From Rhizobium ruizarguesonis (GTDB taxonomy: Bacteria > Pseudomonadota > Alphaproteobacteria > Rhizobiales > Rhizobiaceae): a stretch of 64,000 nt of DNA. Under the pieces are notes generated by a model, which was not told the origin of the DNA, made no database searches, and saw only the letters and a list, made by a program, of their open reading frames with translations. The stretch lies in contig NZ_PQIG01000046.1 of assembly GCF_012349115.1 (NCBI RefSeq), positions 62,001 through 126,000 of the forward strand. The letters are read 5' to 3'. A program made the position numbers and the translations under genes. Shown here piece after piece: positions 8,541-17,270 of the stretch (position 1 is its first letter; each line of letters begins with the position of its first letter).

Positions 8541-10633
8541 TGCAAATCTCCGTCTGTTCGTTCCAAGGATTGCACCGGCTCTCCGGCCCGCTTACCAGGG
8601 ACGGCGGGCTGCCGTGCTTTCCCGAGCCGCCCGACGTCGAAAATGACCATGAAGCCGTTGTCGAAGGTGCGGTCGACATCGGGCTCGGAATTGAACTTGA
8701 GCAGCGACGATGACTGGAGGGGGACCGTGTGGTTTCGGTCCTGCGCGCCGCCGTCGAAATAGACGCCGACGCCGGGCAGGCCGGTGGTCAAGCGCAGGTC
8801 GACCATGACGAAACCGACGCCCGAGCCGATCAGCAGCTTGCGTTCCATCGGGCCGAGATCGGCTGCGGTGATGGCCATGCTTGTATCCTGCCCACTCTCA
8901 AGCGTGGTCGAGACCTTTTGCCGGCCATAGGTGGACAGGAGCAGGCGATTGATCCGGTCGGCTGCGAAATGCTGGCCGCCCAGCCATTCCCTGGTCCAGC
9001 TTGCGGCGCTGATCCCCATCGGTTCTATCGACGAGGAGTCGGCCGACACTTCATAGCCGGCGGGAACCAGGATACGTGGTCCCTCGGAGCTGATGACGCC
9101 AGCAATCAGCACCGTCGTTGCGGCAGCGGCAAGCGCCGTTGCGCGCAGCCAGCCACGCGACGTGCCGTGCCAGAACGCCGCGACGGCCACTGCGACGACA
9201 ATTGCAACGCCGAGGAAGGATAGCGAGCCGATGCGGTTGCCAATCTCCCACCCACTGCGCGTCAGGCGGAAGATGATACTGACGGGATAGGCCAGCGTCA
9301 CCAAAACGAGGATCTGGAGAAGGCTTGACCGCCATAGGCGCCATCTGGTCGGCGGCCAGAGGATGCTCGCATTCCGATGCTGCCCGTTGAAAACGAGCGA
9401 GCGGAGAAAGCCGGTGAGAAGTCCCAGGCAGATCAGCGCGACGCCGGCCATCGTCAGGTAACGTTGCCAGGCAGGCGCCAAGGCTCCCGTGTCCGACACG
9501 AAAAGCTTACGCGTCGAGGTCGAACTCGATACGAGTTGCGCTACCTCGTGTATGCCGCCCTCCAGGACGGGAAGGATGTAGCTGCCGGTGGGGTTTCCGA
9601 CGATCCTCGACCAGGCGACCGGAGCAATCACGGCGATCGAGGCCAGCAGGATCGCCCGCCGCTTCTGCATGGCGGACGCGCCCTGTCTCAGGCATTCCAT
9701 CGCCGCCGTGCCGCACAAAAGGGCCGTGCAAAAATAGGAGGTGAGATGATGAGTAGCCGCGAGCGCCAGGATCAGGACCACGGTGGCGACGACGGTCGGC
9801 CAGCCTGCCGCGTCGCCTGGCTCCATGCGTCGGCTTTCCGAAGCCAACAGCACCGCCGCAAGCATGGGGATCGCCAGGCTTTCATAGGAGTAGTGGACGT
9901 CGAACAGCAAAAACGTGGACGAGCCCATGTAAATCAGGCAGGCGATGGAGGCGATCCGTGCAGAATCCGTGATCTTCTCAAAGAGCAGGAATAGCGCAAG
10001 CATCAGCATCAACCGTGCCGTCGCCAACACGATGAGGCCTGCCGCGAAGACGGACAGTCCAGACAGGTTGACCAAGGCGGACGTTATGAGCTCTAGCCCA
10101 GGATAGAGGGGGCTGACCGGCAAAAGGGGATTGGGCAGGAACAGTCGCCCCGCCTCCAGAATGTCGTTCACCGTCGCCCAGTGCAGGAATTCGTCATGGT
10201 CTATGAAGGCGACGGGCGCGCGGATGACGCGCACCACGAAGAGGGCTGAGGTCACGATCACTATGAGCGCCAGGCGCTCCAGGCGGCTGGCGCGCGGATG
10301 GATGATTCGCGCCGCCGCGGGGAGAAAGATCACAGCGATTGCGCAATAAAACGTCGGAACCGCCCAGCCCTCTCCCAGCCGACTGGCATTTGCAGCAAGA
10401 GCGGCCACAACAAGGGCGCAGCTGCACAGGAAGGCAAAGACCGGCGACATCCCCAGCGACGAAGGATCGGCAACACCTCCGACCGCGCTGTCTTGCCTGC
10501 GCAGGCCCAGAAACGCGGCGATCCACAGATCGACACGTGGAATGGCAACGCTTCCTGCATAGCCATGACGATAAGCTCCGTCCTGGTAGGCCTTCTGCTC
10601 ATCTGGACAAGTCCGCCCCTTAACAACGGTCAT
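8537..10633 (-). CDS. Large polytopic membrane protein, GT-C-like transferase or polymerase
   Basis: This 698-aa protein has an N-terminal half dominated by about 11-13 membrane segments and a soluble C-terminal part of about 200 residues. An acidic loop motif FIDHDEFLHW after the third or fourth segment resembles the first-loop D/E site of GT-C glycosyltransferases (lipid-phosphate sugar users). The late soluble region contains SSSIEPMGISAASWTREWLGG and beta-rich segments. It lies centrally in the polysaccharide operon and is the best candidate for either polymerising repeat units (the Wzy role) or transferring a sugar on the periplasmic side. The start at 10633 overlaps the upstream GT4 gene by 14 bases; a later start is possible because the first 30 residues are hydrophilic. 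Confidence 0.68.
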   Translation of the reverse strand: MTVVKGRTCPDEQKAYQDGAYRHGYAGSVAIPRVDLWIAAFLGLRRQDSAVGGVADPSSLGMSPVFAFLCSCALVVAALAANASRLGEGWAVPTFYCAIAVIFLPAAARIIHPRASRLERLALIVIVTSALFVVRVIRAPVAFIDHDEFLHWATVNDILEAGRLFLPNPLLPVSPLYPGLELITSALVNLSGLSVFAAGLIVLATARLMLMLALFLLFEKITDSARIASIACLIYMGSSTFLLFDVHYSYESLAIPMLAAVLLASESRRMEPGDAAGWPTVVATVVLILALAATHHLTSYFCTALLCGTAAMECLRQGASAMQKRRAILLASIAVIAPVAWSRIVGNPTGSYILPVLEGGIHEVAQLVSSSTSTRKLFVSDTGALAPAWQRYLTMAGVALICLGLLTGFLRSLVFNGQHRNASILWPPTRWRLWRSSLLQILVLVTLAYPVSIIFRLTRSGWEIGNRIGSLSFLGVAIVVAVAVAAFWHGTSRGWLRATALAAAATTVLIAGVISSEGPRILVPAGYEVSADSSSIEPMGISAASWTREWLGGQHFAADRINRLLLSTYGRQKVSTTLESGQDTSMAITAADLGPMERKLLIGSGVGFVMVDLRLTTGLPGVGVYFDGGAQDRNHTVPLQSSSLLKFNSEPDVDRTFDNGFMVIFDVGRLGKARQPAVPGKRAGEPVQSLERTDGDLQ

Positions 10634-11780
10634 CGTGCTTCAAATCTCCAAGCAGTGCTGGACCGGTTCGCAGTTCAGGCTGCGGATGCGAAAGTACGCG
10701 CCTGTACACCATCAGCAGCCGGTCCGTGCAATCGTCCCAGTCCGGCAATCTCGTCTCAATTGAGATCGGCCCCGCGTCCATGGCGGCGAGCATTTCACGC
10801 GCGGTGAAGTCTGGCGAAGCGTTGAGCGGAATGGATCGCACGAGGCCCTCCTCAGCCAGCTCCCGAAAGCCGGATGTGTCGGTGGTCAGTACGGGAGCCT
10901 TGACCGAAAGCGCCTCCATAACCGCCACGGGATGAGCTTCATAATCGCTGAGGAGCACGACAAGAGCGGCCGAAGACAAAAGATCGGCCATTGCGGACCG
11001 GTCGGTCGGCGGAATTACCCCGATCTCGACACGGTTGCCGAGCCCGAGTTCGGCCACCTGCTGGCGCAGCTTCGCCTCATAGGGCCCTTCTCCCAGGATC
11101 CGAAGGCGCATATCGGGGAATTTTGTTGCTAGCACATTAAATGCAGCAAGCGCCCGATGATGACCTTTATAACGCTCCAGCCTACCGAGCGAGACAATCA
11201 GCGGCCTGTCGCGAGGTGAAGCCGGTCGCCGCCCGGACGTTTCCGGCAGGCGCGCGCCATTGGGGATAACGATGAACCGGTCTCTCGCGATTGCCATATT
11301 CTGGCTGAATAGATCCGCTTCGAATCGCGACACGCCAATGAGTTGCGCTGCCCTGGCAGCCAGAGGCGCAAGCATTCTATGTTGGAAGCGCCGGACCGAG
11401 GACCGAAATCGTGACGAATGGCCACCGCTGTGAAAGGTGACCACGAAAGGAAGCCCCTTACGCGATGCGGCGGCCATTCCCAGCGGTGCCAGGAAGGTGT
11501 GGTAGCCCTGAACATGCATCAGGTCCCAATCGCCTTCGGCGACCGCCCTGAAGACGCCGGGGGCGAAGCACCAATCCCGCCCGCGGGGAAACGTCTTCAG
11601 CCTGACAATCTGCACGCCGTCTCGGGTTTCCACTGCCGGAAGAAGGCCGTCGGGATTGCCCGTCAATACCGTCACCGTATGCCCCTTGCGCACGAGCCGG
11701 GTTGCGACCTCGCTTACATGGGTTTCCGTCCCTCCGGCAAAAGGCAGGTATCTCGCGCTGAGCATCAAGATGCGCATCAT
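10620..11780 (-). CDS. Glycosyltransferase family 4 (GT-B fold)
   Basis: This is a retaining GT-B sugar transferase, 386 aa. The N-terminal domain opens MMRILMLSARYLPFAGGTE and continues THVSEVATRL, the usual acceptor-domain start with the GGxE loop. The C-terminal donor domain shows LIVSLGRLERYKGHHRAL, RILGEGPYEAKL and the E-x7-E motif around SDYEAHPVAVMEAL. It should use a nucleotide sugar in the cytoplasm to extend a lipid-linked oligosaccharide. GGCGAGG precedes the doublet ATG (11780/11777). It is 25 bases after the upstream GT2 and overlaps the following membrane-protein gene. Confidence 0.9.
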   Translation of the reverse strand: MMRILMLSARYLPFAGGTETHVSEVATRLVRKGHTVTVLTGNPDGLLPAVETRDGVQIVRLKTFPRGRDWCFAPGVFRAVAEGDWDLMHVQGYHTFLAPLGMAAASRKGLPFVVTFHSGGHSSRFRSSVRRFQHRMLAPLAARAAQLIGVSRFEADLFSQNMAIARDRFIVIPNGARLPETSGRRPASPRDRPLIVSLGRLERYKGHHRALAAFNVLATKFPDMRLRILGEGPYEAKLRQQVAELGLGNRVEIGVIPPTDRSAMADLLSSAALVVLLSDYEAHPVAVMEALSVKAPVLTTDTSGFRELAEEGLVRSIPLNASPDFTAREMLAAMDAGPISIETRLPDWDDCTDRLLMVYRRVLSHPQPELRTGPALLGDLKHDDRC

Positions 11781-11805
11781 GCGGCCTCGCCAATTAATCC
11801 AGACC

Positions 11806-12579
11806 TCAGGAAATGCTCTGCTCGAGGACTTGGACGCCGGTCGGTGTACTGACGCGTTCTCGGAAGATCGTCTTCAGCACGCGCCAGCCATCCGGAAGCG
11901 CACGTAGATTGCTGACGCCGAAGACGCGCTCCGATTCAAAGCTCGCGACTTCCATGATTTTGAGCTTGTTCTTCAGGGCCCGCAAATTGATCAGCGTCTC
12001 GATTTCGAAGCCGTCGCAATCGGCACGCAGCAAGGGAACATGCCGTTTCCAAAAGCCCATATAGCCGTAGCACAGGTCGCTGAAAGAACTGCCATAGAGC
12101 ATCCGGACCAGCAGGGTCAGACCCAGATTGCCGAAACGGCGGATGACCGTCATGTCGCTGGTGCCGCCACCCTGCATAAAGCGCGAACCCTTGACGAAAT
12201 CCGCACCTGCAACAAGAGCCGCGACGAACAAGATGATTTCGTAAGGATCCATCGATCCGTCGGCATCAAGCATCACGATCATATCACCAGATGCGGCTTC
12301 GAAGCCCGTCCGCAAGGCGATACCTTTGCCCTTCTTGGGCTGAAGTACGATCTTGACATCCTCGCGCATGCTTCGCGCTATATCCGGCGTTCCGTCTGTC
12401 GATCGCCCATCGACGATGATGATTTCATGCACCCATGTCGGTATGCGGGGCAAAAGCAGCTTAATGTTTTCCGCTTCGTTCAAGGTTGGAATGACGAGTG
12501 AGGTCCTTGGCAAATTGAACATCGGACCTTGGACCGGCATTGAGGAATGCGAGGATTCTAAAGCTTCGATTGTAGACAT
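11806..12579 (-). CDS. Glycosyltransferase family 2 (dolichyl/undecaprenyl-phosphate sugar synthase type)
   Basis: This 257-aa GT-A enzyme has the order of motifs seen in polyprenyl-phosphate mannose/glucose synthases: SLVIPTLNEAENIKLLLPRI, EIIIVDGRSTDGTPDIA, KGIALRTGFEAASGD, then MIVMLDADGSMDPYEI (DxD). It lacks the C-terminal membrane pair found in some members. Such enzymes load a sugar onto a polyprenyl phosphate, which would supply the GT-C-like protein two genes downstream. The ATG at 12579 is preferred to an upstream one at 12612 because GGAGAG lies 4-9 bases before it. It is the second gene of the operon, 116 bases after the exporter gene. Confidence 0.85.
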   Translation of the reverse strand: MSTIEALESSHSSMPVQGPMFNLPRTSLVIPTLNEAENIKLLLPRIPTWVHEIIIVDGRSTDGTPDIARSMREDVKIVLQPKKGKGIALRTGFEAASGDMIVMLDADGSMDPYEIILFVAALVAGADFVKGSRFMQGGGTSDMTVIRRFGNLGLTLLVRMLYGSSFSDLCYGYMGFWKRHVPLLRADCDGFEIETLINLRALKNKLKIMEVASFESERVFGVSNLRALPDGWRVLKTIFRERVSTPTGVQVLEQSIS

Positions 12580-12695
12580 AAGCTCTCCATGGCGTTTTGG
12601 ACCGCGTGACAAATCGCAAATCGACGATGCCCCTGAGCTCTTTGGCCGAGAGGAGGACTAAACTCTCCCACTCGGGAAGAGTATCTGGTTAAGCC

Positions 12696-14036
12696 TCAAT
12701 GTACTTTGATCAGATCGCCAGGCTGCAAGACCGTTTCTTCGGTCGCAGGTTCGACGATGACACCATTCGGTCCAGGCCGAACGATTTCGAATTCAACATC
12801 GGCGCTATCGTTCGACGACACCATGGACTGGAAAATTTCAAGATCGCTCTCGGTCGTCTGCAACGCCGTGGATAGGCCTCTTTCAGCATCCGCTGCCGAC
12901 TTTTCGATCTCGATCTTGCGTTCGATACGATCGCGCTCAACGTCTTGTTTTGCTGCCGCCAGCCGTTGCTTTGCGCTCTCGACATCGATGACGGCTTGCT
13001 GCTTTCGATCTTCCGACTCGGTCAGTTCGCTTTGCGCCCGGGTCAACTCAATGCTGGTGACAAGTTTATTTTTGGCCAAATTCTCGATACTTGCCAGCCG
13101 ATCCTGACGGACCCGAATGGTGGCATCATAATTGCCGACGCGTGCCTGACGCAGATCGAGATCGGTCTGAGCATCGGCAACAGATTTTACATAAGCACTG
13201 CTCTGCGCATCCTTGCTCGTCGTTACCAACTGGCGCTGCCATGTCTCATCATCCAGCAACCGTTGAGCATCGGGATCGGGACCGAGAACAGGTGTGCCAA
13301 TGCTGGCAATTTGTACGGAATCGCGCTTCGCCCTGAGCACCTCGGTTCGCGACGCAAGCCGCTTCAGATCGGCCAGCCCAACTTTCAACCGCTCGATCTG
13401 GCGAGTAATTTCCACACTCTGCCATGGCTCAATAGTCTTCGCCGCCATGCCACCCGCTTGCGCAACGGCATGCAGAACAGTCATGCCATCAACATATCGA
13501 AACGAGCCAGGATTACGAACCGGGCCGGTAATATAAATAGGCTGGTGCTCAATCTTGACGATATTCACGAACCCCTTTCTGCCGACCAAACTTTCGTACG
13601 ACGGCAGAATTATCGCCTCCACATCCGCGGGAGGAAGCCCCCGAACCGGGAAGCGTCCCAATAGCGGAACCGAAATCGTTCCGTCCGCTTCAACGACGTA
13701 TTCTCCAGTGAGCTCGGGCCGCTGGTAAAAGTTCCAGGGAACCGTTCCCTGTGAGCCCGTCCAGCGATCTTCTACGGAGGCCAGGCTTTCGTAAAATGCG
13801 AGATTCAATTTATCGCCTGAGCGAAGAACATCACGCAACAATTGCGGCTGCCGGGCCAAAGTCTCACCAGATGTCACAACCGAGACCGGTTCCGTGGGCG
13901 CAGGTAACTCTTCTGCCGCCGGCGTCAATGGAACAATTGCCGCAAATACCACGCACAGTATTGTTTGATTCAGGCGAGAACCACTTCTCAGCCTATATTC
14001 AGACATAGCTGGAGATATTATTTGCGAAAGCTTCAT
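12696..14036 (-). CDS. Polysaccharide export protein, ExoF-like (PES/SLBB plus coiled coil)
   Basis: This 446-aa envelope protein is built like rhizobial ExoF: a signal sequence (hydrophobic residues about 25-40), a polysaccharide-export domain (about 65-155, with LRSGDKLNLAFYES and GEYVVEADGTISVPLLGRF), an SLBB-type segment (IYITGPVRNPGSFRYVDGMT), then a long heptad-rich coiled coil (about 215-400), ending in a short second beta region. There is no lipobox Cys, unlike Wza. Its family forms or supports the periplasmic/outer-membrane export channel. It is the first gene of the operon. No Wzc/ExoP co-polymerase accompanies it here. The region looks less GC-rich than its neighbours. Confidence 0.82.
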   Translation of the reverse strand: MKLSQIISPAMSEYRLRSGSRLNQTILCVVFAAIVPLTPAAEELPAPTEPVSVVTSGETLARQPQLLRDVLRSGDKLNLAFYESLASVEDRWTGSQGTVPWNFYQRPELTGEYVVEADGTISVPLLGRFPVRGLPPADVEAIILPSYESLVGRKGFVNIVKIEHQPIYITGPVRNPGSFRYVDGMTVLHAVAQAGGMAAKTIEPWQSVEITRQIERLKVGLADLKRLASRTEVLRAKRDSVQIASIGTPVLGPDPDAQRLLDDETWQRQLVTTSKDAQSSAYVKSVADAQTDLDLRQARVGNYDATIRVRQDRLASIENLAKNKLVTSIELTRAQSELTESEDRKQQAVIDVESAKQRLAAAKQDVERDRIERKIEIEKSAADAERGLSTALQTTESDLEIFQSMVSSNDSADVEFEIVRPGPNGVIVEPATEETVLQPGDLIKVH

Positions 14037-14086
14037 GTTTCAAATTTCCGGCTTGAAAAGGTACTAATCGCCTCGGATCTCTTTAA

Positions 14087-14105
14087 GGTTAACATAATAT
14101 TAACC
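14087..14105. promoter_or_regulatory. Inverted repeat in the polysaccharide operon leader
   Basis: GGTTAA-CATAATA-TTAACC forms a symmetrical AT-rich site 51-69 bases before the start of the ExoF-like gene. It is the clearest dyad between that start and the IS remnant, so it is the best candidate operator or promoter element for the whole operon. No regulator is identified. Confidence 0.3.
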
Positions 14106-14174
14106 ATATTCAATAGTACTTAAGAAGAATTAATATATCCTCCAAGAAACCTCAGAGCCTGCATCGAAAAGAAT

Positions 14175-14315
14175 TCAATGAATGTAGTATCTTGCCAGGC
14201 GTTGGGTGAGGATGCGGATGTAAGCGATGATGATCCAGGCTTCGGCCGAAGCGGTTGATTTTTCCTCAACGCTTGCCCCGGCACCAACCATGAAAACCGT
14301 ACTATCCGCAAACAT
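14175..14315 (-). pseudogene. IS5-type transposase C-terminal remnant fused to a foreign N-terminus
   Basis: This 46-codon frame ends in AEAWIIIAYIRILTQRLA, which is the usual C-terminal end of IS5-family transposases, followed by a stop at 14175. Its first 15 residues, MFADSTVFMVGAGAS, are unrelated to transposases and look like the nucleotide-binding opening (xVFxLGAGAS) of SIR2-like proteins. AAGGAG stands 8 bases before the ATG. It therefore looks like the 5' end of another gene joined to the tail of an insertion sequence by deletion or insertion. It is not a functional gene. The transposase part is more certain than the SIR2 part. Confidence 0.5.
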
Positions 14316-14369
14316 GGGGGCGAACTCCTTTTGGGCGTATTATCGAAGAAGTTCGCGGGGAAGTCTTAG

Positions 14370-14398
14370 CCGTGGTCTGTTAAGCCACGGGGGTTTTT
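14370..14398 (+). terminator. Hairpin with T run
   Basis: CCGTGG (14370-14375) pairs with CCACGG (14385-14390) across a 9-base loop and is followed by GGG and five T. It reads as a plus-strand rho-independent terminator, although no intact plus-strand gene lies upstream. It probably belongs to the insertion-sequence debris. Confidence 0.4.
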
Positions 14399-14514
14399 AC
14401 TGTGCGAGTTTGAACGGCGTCGCATCGGCCTTCTGCTCATAGCGATGATGACGGGATGGCAGGTGCGGAAAATTGCGCAATTCATTATTGGTTTTTGAAC
14501 AGAGGGGGACCGCG

Positions 14515-15468
14515 ATGAACAATCCACCGCAGTTTACGTGGGACGATCTGCAGTTTTTTCTAGCCGTCGCCCGCACTGGCCAGCTGTCGACGGCGGCCCG
14601 CCAGCTGCGCTCCAGCCATGCCACCGTCTCGCGCCGCATCGACCGGCTGGAGTTCACCCTCAAGGTCAAGCTGTTCGAGCGCAATCCGCGCGGCTACGTC
14701 CTGACCGCCATGGGCACGCGCTTCGTCGAGACGGCCGAGAAGATGGAGCAGGAGACCGAACGGCTGCGCGCCGACCTCGCCGACGGCTCAATGGCGCAGC
14801 GCGGCCTCGTGCGGCTGAGTGCGCCGGAGGGTTTTGCCAATTTCTTCTTCGCAACCGTCTTGCCGCAGTTTGCCGCCCAGCATCCGCATCTGGCGCTCGA
14901 ACTGGTGACGATCCAGCAGATCATGTCGCTGTCGCGCAAGGAGGCCGATCTTTCCGTCGTGCTCGACGAACCGAAGGGCGGGGCGTATTTCGCCGAGAAG
15001 CTGACGGATTATCACCTGCAGGTCTACGGCTCGCGCGATTATCTGGCCAAGGCGCCCGACATCACCTCCCGCGAAGACCTGCTCAGCCATCCCTTCGTCA
15101 GCTATATCGAGGAAATGATCTTCGCGCCGGGCCTCGATTACCTTGGCGACGTGCACCCGCGCATCAAGCCGCAATTCCAGAGCTCGAGCATCTTTGCGCA
15201 GCTGACCGCCACGAGGAACGGCCTCGGCCTCTGCATCCTGCCCTATTTCTTCGCCAGCCGTTATCCCGAGCTCGTGCGCGTGCTGCCAGACGAGATCGAC
15301 CTCAAGCGCCATTACTGGATCACCTGCCATCGCGACCTGAAACAGGCGCCGCGCGTGCGCGCCGTCATCGATTTCCTCCGCGAGGCGGTACGCGGCGAGG
15401 ATGCGCGCTTCGTGCCGCCCTATGTCACTGCCGCCGGCCCGGCGCGCCGGACAAGAGCGGACGTTTAG
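14515..15468 (+). CDS. LysR-family transcriptional regulator
   Basis: This 317-aa regulator has a winged HTH at residues about 8-66 (DDLQFFLAVARTGQLSTAAR, then SHATVSRRIDRLE) and a substrate-binding-like effector domain after about residue 90. The ATG at 14515 is chosen because the HTH begins directly after it and GAGGGGG lies 6-12 bases upstream; the frame is open 14 codons further. The upstream region holds a perfect AATTGCGCAATT palindrome (14471-14482) and a copy of TTTGAACAGA. It converges on the cupin gene and may control the cupin/gcdH divergent pair, as LysR regulators near gcdH often do, but its target is not proven by sequence. Confidence 0.88.
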   Translation: MNNPPQFTWDDLQFFLAVARTGQLSTAARQLRSSHATVSRRIDRLEFTLKVKLFERNPRGYVLTAMGTRFVETAEKMEQETERLRADLADGSMAQRGLVRLSAPEGFANFFFATVLPQFAAQHPHLALELVTIQQIMSLSRKEADLSVVLDEPKGGAYFAEKLTDYHLQVYGSRDYLAKAPDITSREDLLSHPFVSYIEEMIFAPGLDYLGDVHPRIKPQFQSSSIFAQLTATRNGLGLCILPYFFASRYPELVRVLPDEIDLKRHYWITCHRDLKQAPRVRAVIDFLREAVRGEDARFVPPYVTAAGPARRTRADV

Positions 15469-15490
15469 ATCATGAGTGGCATCATGCCAG

Positions 15491-15829
15491 CTATTTCAGG
15501 AATTCGGCCCGGTGCGGAGTGAATGCATCGATCAGCCGGCCCTTTTCCAGCGCCTTGACGCCATGCATGAGATTGGGGGGCACGATGAAGCTGCCGCCCT
15601 GCTTGAGCACCTCGGTCCGGCCATCGATCGTCACTTCGAAACTGCCTTCGGCGACATAGCTCGCCTGGATGTGCGGATGCGAATGGGCCGCACCCACGGC
15701 GCCGCTTTCGAAGGCCACTTCCACCATCATCATCTCGGGCAGATAGGTCATGATGCGCCTGACGACGCCGGGCTCGGGATTGACCCATTCGGCGCCTTCG
15801 GCCGATACGAACAGATCGCTTGACGACAT
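15491..15829 (-). CDS. Cupin-domain protein
   Basis: This 112-aa single-domain cupin contains the first metal-binding motif as AHSHPHIQASYVAEGSFEV (His, His, then Glu six to eight residues on) and the second as PPNLMHGV. Small cupins of this type act as metal-dependent enzymes or sensors; the substrate is unknown. The ATG at 15829 has AGGAGG 6 bases upstream and is the only sensible start, because upstream codons in frame read as nonsense. It diverges from gcdH with 163 bases between them and converges with the LysR gene (22 bases apart). A much longer minus-strand frame across gcdH is its shadow. Confidence 0.82.
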   Translation of the reverse strand: MSSSDLFVSAEGAEWVNPEPGVVRRIMTYLPEMMMVEVAFESGAVGAAHSHPHIQASYVAEGSFEVTIDGRTEVLKQGGSFIVPPNLMHGVKALEKGRLIDAFTPHRAEFLK

Positions 15830-15992
15830 TTCCGCCTCCTCGTTCCAGAATCGATCGCGGGCAAAGTGGATCATGCCGACGCTTTTGAAAAGATGGCGTG
15901 GCCCGTCTTTTCGGTGCGACCACCTTCTGTTGACGCGGTCGGCTGGCGGGTCTATGGCCAACTTGAGCGAGGCAAGCTGAGGAGACACCGCC

Positions 15993-17180
15993 ATGCAGCA
16001 TACGCGCGAAGTTTTCGACTGGGCCGATCCGTTCCGCCTGGTGGAGCAGCTGACCAGCGAAGAGCGCATGGTGCAGGACACCGCCCACGCCTATGCGCAG
16101 GAAAAGCTTGCCCCCCGCGTTCTCGACGCCTTCCGCAATGAAAAGACCGATCCTGAGATCTTCCGCGAAATGGGCGAACTCGGGCTGCTCGGCCCGACGA
16201 TCTCGCCGGATTATGGCGGCGCCGGCCTCGGTTACGTCGCCTACGGCCTGATCGCCCGCGAGGTCGAAAAGGTCGACAGCGGTTACCGCTCGATGATGAG
16301 CGTGCAGTCCTCGCTTGTGATGGTGCCGATCGAAACCTTCGGGTCGCAGGCGCAGAAGCTGAAATACCTGCCGAAACTCGCCACCGGCGAATGGATCGGC
16401 TGCTTCGGTCTGACCGAACCGGATCACGGCTCCGACCCCGGCTCGATGGCGACACGTGCCAAAAAGGTCGACGGCGGCTACAGCCTGACCGGCTCGAAGA
16501 CCTGGATCTCCAACGCACCGATCGCCGATGTCTTCGTCGTCTGGGCAAAGACCGAGGATGGCCTCATCCGCGGCTTCATCCTCGAAAAGGGCTGGAAAGG
16601 GCTTTCGGCTCCCGCCATCCACGGCAAGGTGGGACTGCGCGCCTCGATCACCGGCGAAGTGGTGATGGACGGGGTCTTTGTCCCTGAAGAAAACCTTCTG
16701 CCTGATGTGACAGGCCTCAAGGGACCGTTCACCTGCCTCAACTCGGCCCGCTTCGGCATCGCCTGGGGCGCACTCGGTGCTGCCGAGGATTGTTATGCGA
16801 GAGCCCGGCAATATACGCTGGAGCGCAAGCAGTTCGGCCGGCCGCTAGCCGCCAACCAGCTGATCCAGAAGAAGCTCGCCGACATGGCGGCGGAGATCGC
16901 GCTCGGCCTTCAGGGCTGCCTGCGGCTTGGCCGCATGAAGGAGGAAGGCCATCCGCCGGTGGAGCTGACCTCGATCCTCAAGCGCAACAGCTGCGGCAAG
17001 GCGCTGGAGATGGCGCGGGCGGCCCGCGACATGCTCGGCGGCAACGGCATCTCCGACGAATTTGGCATCGCCCGCCATCTCGTCAACCTCGAAGTGGTCA
17101 ACACTTATGAGGGCACGCATGACATCCACGCGCTGATCATCGGCCGGGCGATCACAGGCATTGCCGCCTTTGCGAACTAG
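15993..17180 (+). CDS. gcdH: Glutaryl-CoA dehydrogenase
   Basis: This is an FAD-dependent acyl-CoA dehydrogenase converting glutaryl-CoA to crotonyl-CoA and CO2 in lysine, tryptophan and benzoate breakdown, in the cytoplasm. At 395 aa it is full length. The family signatures are strong: [54 protein letters not shown] and the C-terminal [19 protein letters not shown] with the catalytic Glu (E373) exactly as in known glutaryl-CoA dehydrogenases. GAGG precedes the ATG. It is divergent from the cupin gene, and the nearby LysR gene is the likely regulator. Confidence 0.93.
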   Translation: MQHTREVFDWADPFRLVEQLTSEERMVQDTAHAYAQEKLAPRVLDAFRNEKTDPEIFREMGELGLLGPTISPDYGGAGLGYVAYGLIAREVEKVDSGYRSMMSVQSSLVMVPIETFGSQAQKLKYLPKLATGEWIGCFGLTEPDHGSDPGSMATRAKKVDGGYSLTGSKTWISNAPIADVFVVWAKTEDGLIRGFILEKGWKGLSAPAIHGKVGLRASITGEVVMDGVFVPEENLLPDVTGLKGPFTCLNSARFGIAWGALGAAEDCYARARQYTLERKQFGRPLAANQLIQKKLADMAAEIALGLQGCLRLGRMKEEGHPPVELTSILKRNSCGKALEMARAARDMLGGNGISDEFGIARHLVNLEVVNTYEGTHDIHALIIGRAITGIAAFAN

Positions 17181-17270
17181 TCCCTTGGCGCGAAAGGGCG
17201 ATTTGCCACGCGCCTGACAATGTGCAACCTTTCGACTGCGGCAGAGGAGCCTGCAAAAGAGGGATCGCAT

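Noticed and set aside
15465..16811. 448-codon minus-strand frame opposite gcdH
   Set aside because: Antisense shadow; the genuine minus-strand gene here is the 112-aa cupin in another frame with its own AGGAGG.
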